From Lampropedia puyangensis (lineage in GTDB: Bacteria > Pseudomonadota > Gammaproteobacteria > Burkholderiales > Burkholderiaceae_C), in NCBI RefSeq assembly GCF_004833285.1, contig NZ_STFG01000006.1:62001-126000 (forward strand): 64,000 nucleotides of DNA, read 5' to 3'. A program made the translations under genes and the position numbers. The notes under the pieces are model-generated. The model was not told where the DNA came from. It ran no database searches and was given only the letters and a program-made list of their open reading frames with translations. Below are positions 18,111-27,495 of this stretch, piece by piece; the stretch's first letter is position 1; each line of letters begins with the position of its first letter.

Positions 18111-20099
18111 ATGATTACATTGAAGGAATTGGTGCTGCGCCGAGGCACCAAAGTGCTTTTAGACGGCGTGAACGTGACCATTCAACCAGGTGAGAAAGCG
18201 GCCCTGGTGGGTCGTAATGGCGCTGGAAAATCCACTCTGTTCGCATTACTGAACGGCAGCCTCCATGAAGATGGCGGCAGTTTCTTCATGCCCGCAGGCT
18301 GGCGCATGGCACAAGTGGCACAAAACATGCCAGAAACTGGCGAAAGTGCCACCGATTTCGTGCTCGATGGTGATAGTCGCCTGAGTGAGCTGAATGTGCG
18401 ACTGCAAGCGGCTGAAACCGCCAACGACGGCATTGCCATAGCGCAAGTGCATGCAGAACTAGCCGACGCCGGCGCCTACGATGCACGCGCACGTGCGCAA
18501 GCCTTGATTTTAGGCTTGGGCTTTCAGCCCGATCAACTCGAGCGCCCGGTCAACAGCTTCTCCGGTGGCTGGCGTATGCGCCTGCAACTGGCCAGAGCCT
18601 TGATGAGCCCCAGCGATTTGCTTTTGCTCGATGAGCCCACCAACCACTTGGATTTAGACGCCCTCATTTGGCTTGAAGGCTGGCTCTCACGTTACCCTGG
18701 TACGTTGCTGGTGATCAGCCATGACCGGGAATTCCTTGATGCCACCACCCAAGTGACACTGCACTTGGACCACCAAAACATCACCCGCTATGGCGGCAAC
18801 TACAGCTTCTTTGAAGAGCAACGCGCGCTCAAACTGGAGCAACAGCAAGCAGCCTTTACGCGGCAGCAAGACAAAATTGCACACCTGCAAAAATTCATTG
18901 ACCGCTTCAAAGCCAAAGCCACCAAAGCCCGACAGGCACAAAGCCGCGTCAAAGCGCTCGAACGCATGGAACGGGTTGCGCCTGTGCTGGCTGAGGCCGA
19001 ATTCAGCTTTGAGTTCAAAGAACCCATGGCTCTACCCAACCCCATGCTGGTGGTGAAAAACGCTGACATGGGCTACAGCAACAAAGAAGGCAGTGAACGC
19101 AAAACCATTCTGCACAACGTCAGCCTTTCCGTTCAGGCAGGTCAACGCATTGGTATTTTGGGGGCCAACGGACAAGGTAAATCAACCCTGATCAAGTCCA
19201 TTGTGGGCGACACCCCACTGATCGCAGGAGAGATCACCCAGGGCAAAGGTCTCACCATTGGTTACTTTGCGCAGCAAGAATTAGACGTGCTGCATGAATC
19301 GGACAATCCGCTAGAACACTTCATCCGCTTGGCGCGCAGTTATGGCGCCACCCCTCCCAATCCCGCGCGCGAGCAAGACTTGCGCAATTTTCTGGGTAGC
19401 TTCAATTTCAGCGGCGACATGGTGGCCCAACCAATCGGCACCATGAGCGGTGGGGAAAAAGCGCGCTTGGTGTTGGCAATGCTGGTATGGCAACGCCCCG
19501 GCCTGCTGTTGCTTGACGAACCAACCAACCATTTGGATTTGGCCACCCGCGAAGCACTCGGCATGGCACTGAACAGTTTTGAAGGCACCTTAATGCTGGT
19601 GAGCCATGACCGCGCGCTACTGCGCACTGTCAGCGACCAGTTCTGGCTGGTCAGCCAAGGCAAAGTTCAAGACTTCGAAGGCGATTTGGAAGACTACCAA
19701 CGCCATGTACTGCAGCAGCAAAAAGAACTGCGCGCCCAGTTGGATGCAAAAAAAGAAGCACCGAAAACCAGCGGCAGCAGCAATACGACAGCCACTGCAG
19801 AGGTTGCTCCAGCTACAAACATGCGCGAGCAAAGACGCCTGGATGCCCAAAACAGGCAAAAACTGGCCGAAAAAACCCAACCGTTGAAGAAAAAAATTCA
19901 GGCATTAGAAAAAAAGATGGCCGATGCAGAAAATGCAAAAGCAGCACTTGAAGCCGCGCTAGGCGCAGAAAGCACACCGCAGCAATGGGCTGAATCAGGC
20001 AAAAAAATCAAAACATTACAAGAAGATATTGAAGCTGCAGAAGAAGAGTGGCTCACTCTTTCAGAAGAGCTCCAGACACTGACACAAGCAGCTCAATGA
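18111..20099 (+). CDS. ABC-F family ATPase, YheS-like
   Basis: 662 residues from ATG 18111 (MITLKELVLRRGTKVLLDG); an ATG nine bases upstream is possible. Two ABC domains are present: Walker A GRNGAGKST and GANGQGKST, signatures FSGGWRMRL and MSGGEKARL, and Walker B LLLLDEPTNHLDLD in both. The linker between them (about residues 230-310, QQAAFTRQQDKIAHLQKF) is the P-site tRNA interaction motif of ABC-F proteins. A C-terminal coiled coil rich in Lys and Glu (about 570-660) follows. There are no membrane segments, so it is a soluble ribosome-associated factor rather than a transporter. Domain order and sequence match YheS better than EttA or Uup. Confidence 0.92.
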   Translation: MITLKELVLRRGTKVLLDGVNVTIQPGEKAALVGRNGAGKSTLFALLNGSLHEDGGSFFMPAGWRMAQVAQNMPETGESATDFVLDGDSRLSELNVRLQAAETANDGIAIAQVHAELADAGAYDARARAQALILGLGFQPDQLERPVNSFSGGWRMRLQLARALMSPSDLLLLDEPTNHLDLDALIWLEGWLSRYPGTLLVISHDREFLDATTQVTLHLDHQNITRYGGNYSFFEEQRALKLEQQQAAFTRQQDKIAHLQKFIDRFKAKATKARQAQSRVKALERMERVAPVLAEAEFSFEFKEPMALPNPMLVVKNADMGYSNKEGSERKTILHNVSLSVQAGQRIGILGANGQGKSTLIKSIVGDTPLIAGEITQGKGLTIGYFAQQELDVLHESDNPLEHFIRLARSYGATPPNPAREQDLRNFLGSFNFSGDMVAQPIGTMSGGEKARLVLAMLVWQRPGLLLLDEPTNHLDLATREALGMALNSFEGTLMLVSHDRALLRTVSDQFWLVSQGKVQDFEGDLEDYQRHVLQQQKELRAQLDAKKEAPKTSGSSNTTATAEVAPATNMREQRRLDAQNRQKLAEKTQPLKKKIQALEKKMADAENAKAALEAALGAESTPQQWAESGKKIKTLQEDIEAAEEEWLTLSEELQTLTQAAQ

Positions 20100-20100
20100 T

Positions 20101-20125
20101 AAATTTTTAAAAATTTGATTTTTTT
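20101..20125 (+). terminator. AT-rich possible terminator after the ABC-F gene
   Basis: A 16-base AT-only palindrome (AAATTTTTAAAAATTT, 20101-20116) directly follows the stop and is followed by GATTTTTTTG. Stem stability is low, so this is a weak call. Confidence 0.35.
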
Positions 20126-20450
20126 GAGCGCGGCATGTCAACGCATCCTCAAAGGGCACGTTAAAGGATCATCTGTCATCTTTTTGAGGAACAAGACATG
20201 AATACGATGAACACACAAATTTGGCCTGACGACGAACGCGATCGCAAGCGTTAATGTGCCGAGGGCGATTGGCAAAGTGGGTTAGCCGCTCACGAAAGGT
20301 CAGCAAGATCAATGCCAATACCCCCGATCTGCGAGAGCACAACATGGATGCCAATACACGCTGAAGACCTCGATAGTGGTTGCCACACGAAAATGCTTGT
20401 ATTCCTGGTGGAATAGGCTTTAGAACTCGAACAACATACGAAAATACTTC
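20126..20450. other. Gene-poor stretch with two tiny coupled frames
   Basis: No recognisable gene. An 18-codon frame at 20198-20254 (MNTMNTQIWPDDERDRKR) has a good ribosome binding site (GAGGA, six bases before ATG). Its TAA overlaps the ATG of a 36-codon frame at 20254-20364 that ends in NANTPDLREHNMDANTR. Coupling of this kind is uncommon by chance, but neither peptide is recognisable, and the stretch could equally be the eroded remains of a gene. Confidence 0.3.
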
Positions 20451-20472
20451 AAACCCCGCCTTGGCGGGGTTT
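20451..20472. terminator. Bidirectional terminator between ABC-F gene and relA
   Basis: AAACCCCGCC/GGCGGGGTTT forms a 10-base GC-rich stem around a two-base centre, about 50 bases past the relA stop. The plus-strand tail reads ATTTATG after the TTT of the stem, and the minus-strand tail reads GAAGTATTTT, so it may serve both convergent units. Confidence 0.7.
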
Positions 20473-20521
20473 ATTTATGTCTGCAAGCCATCACCAAGGT
20501 TGCTTTCATTCATTCTCGCGG

Positions 20522-22774
20522 TTACTTACGACGAGCAGATCGCACTCCCTGTACCTGTGCTACCGCAGCCAATACGCCTTGCAGGCGCGTGGCATTTTGG
20601 ATCTCCACAGTAAACGTCATGGTGGCGGTTGATTTGTGACTCCGGGTTTGCACACCAATCACATTGGTACGTTCGCGGGTGAACACATCGGAAATATCGC
20701 GCAACAATCCTTGGCGGTCCTGCGCCTCGACATGGATATCAACCGGGTACACGGACTGCGAAGCACCTGCGCCTTGCGCATGGCCAGCATCACTCCATTG
20801 CACATCAATAACCCGCTCAGGCGTGGTCTCCAGCATTTTCTGGAAATTCGGGCAGTCACTACGGTGAATTCCCACGCCTTTTCCACGCGTAATAAAACCA
20901 CCAATGTCATCAGGCGGCGCTGGCATGCAACATTTGGCTAAATGGGTCATCAGAGAATCCATTCCCACCACCAACACCTTACCACTGCCGGTATTGCGCG
21001 GTTTACGCAATACCACGTCATCGCCAGCTTGGGCATCCTCAGGCTGCGCGGGGTGCAGCAGCACTTCCAACGTGCGTAGGGAAAACTCATCTTTGCCGAC
21101 CATTTCGAAAAATGCGTCGGTGGATTTGAAACCCAGCTGCCCTGCAATGTCTTCCAGTTTGAGTGCTGTCTTCCCTTCGCGCTGGAGCACTTTTTCAACG
21201 ATGTCACGCCCTTTGGCGATCGTGTCTTGCAATGCCTGCGCATTGAACCACGCACGAACTTTCGATCGCGCTCGCTGGCTGCAAAGGTAACCCAAGTCTT
21301 TATTGAGCCAATCTCGCGAGGGCCCCCCCTCCTTAGCCGCCGTAATTTCCACTGTCTGCCCATTTTGCAGTGGCGTATTCAAGGCCACCATCACGCCATC
21401 GATCTTGGCGCCACGGCACCTGTGCCCCAAATTGGTGTGCACGGTATAGGCAAAATCCACAGGGGTCGCCCCTTTGGGCAGTTCCACAATGGATGCGTTA
21501 GGGGTCATGACATAAATGCGGTCATCAAAGAGGCCCAGTGCCCGCACCTCATCGCTATCGGCAAACTCACGCTCCCACGCCAACAACTGACGCAAAACCG
21601 CAATCTTGGAGTCGTATTCGCCAGTAGCTGAAACGCCTGCGTAGCCTTTGGTTCCGGCCTCTTTGTAAGCCCAGTGCGCAGCCACACCATTCTCTGCATG
21701 GTCATGCATCGCTTGGGTGCGGATTTGAATTTCAACCGCCCGCCCCTCTTCATCACGCACAACCGTGTGCAGCGACTGGTAACCATTGGGCTTGGGTTTG
21801 GCGATGTAATCATCGAATTCGGCTTCGACAGGCGTGAATCGGGTATGCACCCAACTCAGGGTTTCGTAGCAGTCCTCCACCGTTTGCACGATGATGCGCA
21901 TCGCCCGGATATCGAAGAGCTGATCGAACTCCAGTGACTTCCCGCGCATCTTTTTAACGATGCTGTAAATGTGCTTTGGTCGCCCTTGCACCGTAGCCTG
22001 AATATGACGCTCTTGCAGTTGCTCGCACACAGTATCGCAAAGCGTTTGCATGTAATGCTCACGCTCGCGGCGCTTTTCATCGAGCTGTTTGGCCACTTCG
22101 CGGTAGGTATCAGGCTCCAGAAAGCGGAACGCCAAATCCTCCAATTCCCATTTGAGCTGCCAAATGCCCAGCCGATTGGCCAGCGGTGCAAAAACGTACA
22201 AGCTCTCTTCGGCCAACAGCCGATCAATCGGCACTTTTGAATTGGCGTGGTAGCGCAAGGTTTGCAAGCGCGAGGCCAAACGAATCAGTACCACACGCAG
22301 GTCACGCGAAAACGCCAGCAACATCTTGCGCACTGTTTCCGTGTGCTCAATCTTGGCTTCACCGCTTTTACGTGCTCCTGACCCACTACGAGCCTGCCCC
22401 TGCACTTGCATCAACTTGGAGGTTTCTAGCGCCAAAGACGCATAAGTCTCCCCAAAACGGCGCGCAATGGCCTCGTGCGGGTTGCTCAAGTGGAACGAGG
22501 CATAAATCAGATAGGTGGCCGCCTGCATAGCTTCAGAGCCACCAATCTCATCGAGAATCCGCGCCACTGCATGCGCATGGTCGAGAACATTCTCACCATT
22601 GCGCAGCGTTTCATCAGTCAATAAGGGCTCTGCAAATGCCTTGGCCCTGGCCAGCATGTTGGCCTGCTTGGGCAGCATGGCAGTGGCTGCACTGAGCAGC
22701 AATGGCTCGCGGCCCCGCCCTTCCTGCGATGGCGCAAGAAGCGGCTGAGGGGTGTCTGCGATCGGTAAATTCAT
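20522..22774 (-). CDS. relA: GTP pyrophosphokinase RelA, hydrolase domain inactive
   Basis: 750 residues from ATG 22774; a TTG nine bases upstream is less likely. The N-terminal pseudo-hydrolase domain has AATYLIYASFHLSN where active SpoT/Rel proteins have the HD metal site, so ppGpp hydrolysis should be absent. The synthetase domain has RPKHIYSIVKKM and EFDDYIAKPKPNGYQSLHTV; EFDD is the acidic motif of the monofunctional RelA type. A TGS domain (IYVMTPNASIVELPKGATPV, about 400-460) and a C-terminal ACT domain (VYPVDIHVEAQDRQGLLRDI) follow. It makes (p)ppGpp in response to uncharged tRNA on the ribosome. A separate SpoT must exist elsewhere in the genome. Confidence 0.93.
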   Translation of the reverse strand: MNLPIADTPQPLLAPSQEGRGREPLLLSAATAMLPKQANMLARAKAFAEPLLTDETLRNGENVLDHAHAVARILDEIGGSEAMQAATYLIYASFHLSNPHEAIARRFGETYASLALETSKLMQVQGQARSGSGARKSGEAKIEHTETVRKMLLAFSRDLRVVLIRLASRLQTLRYHANSKVPIDRLLAEESLYVFAPLANRLGIWQLKWELEDLAFRFLEPDTYREVAKQLDEKRREREHYMQTLCDTVCEQLQERHIQATVQGRPKHIYSIVKKMRGKSLEFDQLFDIRAMRIIVQTVEDCYETLSWVHTRFTPVEAEFDDYIAKPKPNGYQSLHTVVRDEEGRAVEIQIRTQAMHDHAENGVAAHWAYKEAGTKGYAGVSATGEYDSKIAVLRQLLAWEREFADSDEVRALGLFDDRIYVMTPNASIVELPKGATPVDFAYTVHTNLGHRCRGAKIDGVMVALNTPLQNGQTVEITAAKEGGPSRDWLNKDLGYLCSQRARSKVRAWFNAQALQDTIAKGRDIVEKVLQREGKTALKLEDIAGQLGFKSTDAFFEMVGKDEFSLRTLEVLLHPAQPEDAQAGDDVVLRKPRNTGSGKVLVVGMDSLMTHLAKCCMPAPPDDIGGFITRGKGVGIHRSDCPNFQKMLETTPERVIDVQWSDAGHAQGAGASQSVYPVDIHVEAQDRQGLLRDISDVFTRERTNVIGVQTRSHKSTATMTFTVEIQNATRLQGVLAAVAQVQGVRSARRK

Positions 22775-22929
22775 AAGCTTCAAATCAACGGCAAGACTAT
22801 ACGCCTAAGTTTTGTCAAATCGATGTCGATTCACTGGCTGCAGGCGGCGCAATATTTGTTAAATGGGCGTCCATTTGTCACAGCTATCGCCGCAACAATT
22901 GCTCTCTAGGCATGCACCATCATTTCACG

Positions 22930-23895
22930 TCAAGGTGTATCCAGCAAGAAGCGCACCACAGCCTCCACTTGGTCGTCTTGTACCAAAGTGGGGGCATGGC
23001 CTACCCCAGCAAATTCGACCACCTGCGCTCTGGGGCCACGCGCTGCCATGGCTGCAGCCGTCGCCACGCTGAGCAGATCCGAATCCTTGCCGCGTAGCAA
23101 TAAAGTTTTTGCGCTCACCTGATCGTACAAAGACCACAACGTAGCCTCACCTGCTTTGGAGGCCTCTTGCGTCAAAGCTTGGTAAGGCACTGCAATAGCC
23201 GGGTCGTAATGGGTCGTGACACTTCCATCTTCTAACTGCCTAAACATGGCTTGCGACAAAGCCAGCCACTGTGCATCAGTATGTGGACCAAAACCAGCAG
23301 CAATGCTGCGCAAATAGGCAGCCCCTTCTTCCACAGAGCCGTATTGGCCGGACTTGCCTAAATACTGCCCAATACGCATTAAGGAAGACCATTCAATCAC
23401 GGGCCCTACATCGTTGAGCACCAATTTGCCTACTGGTATTGGCAAACCGGGCAATGTGACAAAACCCAAGCCAATCAGCCCCCCCATACTGGTACCAACC
23501 CAATCGAGTTGACTAATCGGCTGCCCTTGGTTTTGAGCCTCCTGGACCAATTGCCCCATCAAAGACAACATATCTCCTACATAGGCAGGAATTTGGTAGC
23601 CCTGCGGGTCAGCCAGCCAATCACTGCGGCCGCGCCCCACGATATCAGGGCAAATCACCCGAGCCTTGGTACTCAAATGCTGAGCCAACACATCAAAATC
23701 ACGCCCAGTTCTGGTCAAACCATGCACGGCCAGCACCACATGGCTATTGTCATGGGTATTCTCAGCAGGCCAATCCCAATAGGCCATACGATGCGCGACC
23801 GCACTGGCTAAGCCGTTAGGGCCAGTCTTGCTTGCTCCTGGACACTGCACATAGCGCAGGACTGGCTGCTTGGGTGTTGTGGATGTAATCGGCAT
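22930..23895 (-). CDS. Alpha/beta hydrolase
   Basis: 321 residues from ATG 23895, which has a better ribosome binding site (AAAGGAG) than the upstream start at 23925. The fold is clear: VVLAVHGLTRTGRDFDVLAQHL holds the oxyanion HG motif, VGTSMGGLIGL the nucleophile elbow with Ser, PDIVGRGRSDW precedes it, and VGHAPTL near the C-terminus supplies the catalytic His. There is no signal peptide, so it acts in the cytoplasm. It is divergent from the 3-hydroxybutyrate dehydrogenase gene across 198 bases. An ester or oligomer of hydroxybutyrate is a possible substrate but nothing in the sequence proves it. Confidence 0.8.
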   Translation of the reverse strand: MPITSTTPKQPVLRYVQCPGASKTGPNGLASAVAHRMAYWDWPAENTHDNSHVVLAVHGLTRTGRDFDVLAQHLSTKARVICPDIVGRGRSDWLADPQGYQIPAYVGDMLSLMGQLVQEAQNQGQPISQLDWVGTSMGGLIGLGFVTLPGLPIPVGKLVLNDVGPVIEWSSLMRIGQYLGKSGQYGSVEEGAAYLRSIAAGFGPHTDAQWLALSQAMFRQLEDGSVTTHYDPAIAVPYQALTQEASKAGEATLWSLYDQVSAKTLLLRGKDSDLLSVATAAAMAARGPRAQVVEFAGVGHAPTLVQDDQVEAVVRFLLDTP

Positions 23896-24093
23896 AGTTC
23901 TGGTCTCCTTTATTCTCTCATGCACCTATTGCCCCCCCTAAAAGGGAAAAGCGTAAGTGCGGCAATGGATTTCACCCATCCTCCCATCACCTGAAAAACT
24001 GCGCGAGAATGGCAATGATTGCATGCAGTTCAACAACGCGCTTGCGTGGATTGATCAACGTTTTTCACATCCTAATTGATATGGAGGTAGTCG

Positions 24094-24879
24094 ATGTCTT
24101 TAAAAGGAAAAACCGCCTTAGTGACAGGTTCCACCAGCGGCATTGGTCTGGGTATAGCCCAAGTATTGGCAGCGCAAGGCGCCAATATTGTGATCAACGG
24201 GTTTGGCGACCATGAAAGCCCAAGTCAGCAAATCCTCCAAGCTGGAGCAACGCACAACATTCGCACCGCTTTCCATGGCGCCGACCTGAGTAAGCCTGCA
24301 GAAATCGAAGACCTGATTGCTTTTGGCGGCAAAGAGTTTGGACACATCGACATTCTGGTCAATAACGCAGGCATTCAGCACACCTCACCTATTGACAGTT
24401 TCCCTGTTGACCGCTGGGACGCCATTATTGCGATCAACCTCAACAGCGTCTTCCACACCACGCGCTTGGCCCTGCCTGCTATGCGCAAGGCCAATTGGGG
24501 CCGTATCATCAATATCGCATCGGTTCATGGCTTAGTCGGCTCGGCAGACAAATCGGCCTATGTCGCAGCCAAACACGGTGTGGTCGGCTTTACCAAAGTC
24601 GCCGCACTAGAAACGGCGACAACCGGCATCACGGTCAACGCTATTTGTCCAGGCTGGGTACTGACACCATTGGTGCAAAAGCAAATTGATGCACTGGCAC
24701 AAAAAAATGGCGTCAGCAATGAAGAGGCCACCAAAGAGCTGCTGCAAGCCAAGGAACCGTCACTTAAGTTCACCACCCCTGAAGAGCTAGGTGCACTGGC
24801 TGCCTTTTTCTGCTCGCCTGCAGGCGACAACATCCGTGGTGTCGCTTGGAACATGGATGGTGGTTGGGTCGCACAATAA
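24094..24879 (+). CDS. bdhA: 3-hydroxybutyrate dehydrogenase
   Basis: A 261-residue short-chain dehydrogenase with the NAD-binding TGSTSGIGLGIA motif at residues 11-22, NNAG near 90, catalytic Ser in IASVHGLVGS and YVAAK near 155. The segments GIQHTSPIDSFPVDRWD and ALETATTGITVNAICPGWV..TPLVQKQI are typical of D-beta-hydroxybutyrate dehydrogenases, which interconvert (R)-3-hydroxybutyrate and acetoacetate with NAD in the breakdown of polyhydroxybutyrate. A strong ribosome binding site GGAGGT precedes the ATG. A good terminator lies 40 bases after the stop, so it is a single-gene unit. Confidence 0.92.
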   Translation: MSLKGKTALVTGSTSGIGLGIAQVLAAQGANIVINGFGDHESPSQQILQAGATHNIRTAFHGADLSKPAEIEDLIAFGGKEFGHIDILVNNAGIQHTSPIDSFPVDRWDAIIAINLNSVFHTTRLALPAMRKANWGRIINIASVHGLVGSADKSAYVAAKHGVVGFTKVAALETATTGITVNAICPGWVLTPLVQKQIDALAQKNGVSNEEATKELLQAKEPSLKFTTPEELGALAAFFCSPAGDNIRGVAWNMDGGWVAQ

Positions 24880-24918
24880 GCCCCTGGCCACGCTCCCCTC
24901 CCATTCATTCTCAGGTCA

Positions 24919-24946
24919 AGCACCAGCGCATGCTGGTGCTTTTTTT
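24919..24946 (+). terminator. Intrinsic terminator of the 3-hydroxybutyrate dehydrogenase gene
   Basis: A 9-base stem AGCACCAGC/GCTGGTGCT with loop GCAT is followed by a run of T residues. This is a textbook rho-independent terminator in the plus direction. Confidence 0.9.
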
Positions 24947-25089
24947 ATATGTCGTATGTAAAAAAATACGGTTGCAAATACAAGTGCACCAGCATTGCAA
25001 GTCAGCAGGAAACCCAGTGGCGCCACATGGCACTCAGGCATAGCGCATAATTTCGCCATTTCTGCACCTTGGCGCACGAAAGCAGATGA

Positions 25090-26317
<1,228 letters not shown>

Positions 26318-26319
<2 letters not shown>

Positions 26320-26355
26320 AAAACAAAAACGCAGCAGCTGCATCATGGCTGCTGC
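26318..26355 (-). terminator. Terminator of the dnaX-ybaB-recR operon
   Basis: On the minus strand GCAGCAGC/GCTGCTGC forms an 8-base stem with a 9-base loop and is followed by GTTTTTGTTTTTT. It begins 12 bases after the recR stop and its T tract overlaps the tgt stop codon from the other side. Confidence 0.85.
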
Positions 26356-26367
26356 GGGCACGCAGCA

Positions 26368-26961
26368 TCAATGCCGATCTGCCAATGCATGGGCGATTGT
26401 GCCCAAATCCACGAACTCCAGCTCCCCCCCGGCAGGCACACCACGGGCAATACGTGTGCTTCTGATGCCGCGCTTAGCCAAGCCTTGCGCAATCACATGG
26501 GCGGTCGCTTGACCTTCTGCCGTGAAACTGGTCGCAATGATGACCTCTTCAATCACACCATTGCTGGCACGCTCCATCAAATGCGATAAGCCTAACTCAG
26601 CAATTCCCACTCCATCCAATGGGCTTAAGCGGCCCTGCAATACAAAGTACAAGCCCTCATACGCGCCAGTGCGCTCCATGACGGCTTGGTCTGATGGCGT
26701 CTCCACCACACACAACCGGGTCTGGTCACGACTGGGATCAGAACAAGTGCTGCAAATCGCCTCTTCTGTGAAGGTATAGCAACGCTCACAGTGGCGCACG
26801 TTTTGCACCGCAGTCTGTAAGGCTTGCGACAAACGCAGCGCACCGTCACGGTCATGCTGCAGCAAGTGGTAAGCCATGCGGGCTGCTGATTTGACGCCCA
26901 CTCCTGGTAATTGCCGCAAAGCTTGCACCAGGTGCTCAAGGCTTTTGGTGTTGTGATCCAC
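26368..26961 (-). CDS. recR: Recombination mediator RecR
   Basis: A 197-residue protein of normal length. It has an N-terminal helix-hairpin-helix ([20 protein letters not shown]), a four-cysteine zinc finger ([16 protein letters not shown], about 57-72) and a Toprim domain (about 80-175) with [12 protein letters not shown] and [10 protein letters not shown]. RecR works with RecF and RecO to load RecA on gapped single-stranded DNA. It is the third gene of dnaX-ybaB-recR, an arrangement conserved in many bacteria, and is followed immediately by a strong terminator. Confidence 0.96.
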   Translation of the reverse strand: MDHNTKSLEHLVQALRQLPGVGVKSAARMAYHLLQHDRDGALRLSQALQTAVQNVRHCERCYTFTEEAICSTCSDPSRDQTRLCVVETPSDQAVMERTGAYEGLYFVLQGRLSPLDGVGIAELGLSHLMERASNGVIEEVIIATSFTAEGQATAHVIAQGLAKRGIRSTRIARGVPAGGELEFVDLGTIAHALADRH

Positions 26962-27071
26962 AAAACTCCTGAAAAACTACGGCTAAATGGCTACATATGA
27001 CAGGCATCAAGCAAAGTCCTCAGCAACGCTGATTGCTCCAAATGCTTGCACACTGCCAATGCAACAACCAT

Positions 27072-27410
27072 TTAAAACGGCAGTTTGAAGCCACCCAAGC
27101 CCCCCATTCCACCCATCCCTGCGGTGAGTTTGCCCATTTTTTCCTGTTCCACTTCAGCGGCTTTGCGTACCGCAGCATTGAACGCTGCAGCAACCAAGTC
27201 TTCCAGCATATCCTTGTCGTCAGCCAACAAGCTAGGATCAATCGTGATGCGCTTGACTTCATGTTTAGCCGTCATCAGCACCTTCACCAGCCCCGCCCCC
27301 GATTCGCCTTCAACCTCAATGGTTGCCAATTCTTCTTGGGCTTTTTTCAGGTTGTCTTGCATCGCTTGTGCTTGCTTTAACAAGCCTGCCATTTGTCCTT
27401 TGTTGAACAT
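27072..27410 (-). CDS. YbaB/EbfC-family nucleoid-associated protein
   Basis: A 112-residue protein beginning [18 protein letters not shown], with a long amphipathic helix (about 8-35) and a beta-rich centre, typical of the tweezer-shaped EbfC/YbaB DNA-binding dimer. The C-terminus is rich in Gly and Met (GGMGGLGGF), as usual for the family. It lies between dnaX (85 bases upstream) and recR (110 bases downstream) on the same strand. The 110-base gap before recR is longer than in many genomes, and I see no feature in it. Confidence 0.93.
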   Translation of the reverse strand: MFNKGQMAGLLKQAQAMQDNLKKAQEELATIEVEGESGAGLVKVLMTAKHEVKRITIDPSLLADDKDMLEDLVAAAFNAAVRKAAEVEQEKMGKLTAGMGGMGGLGGFKLPF

Positions 27411-27495
27411 GGTATTTCCTTCTCAATCGTGATGGGTTCAAAAACAAGAAAGCAACGCGGCACTGCTGGCACCGCGCTGCCCAATTCAACGTGTC

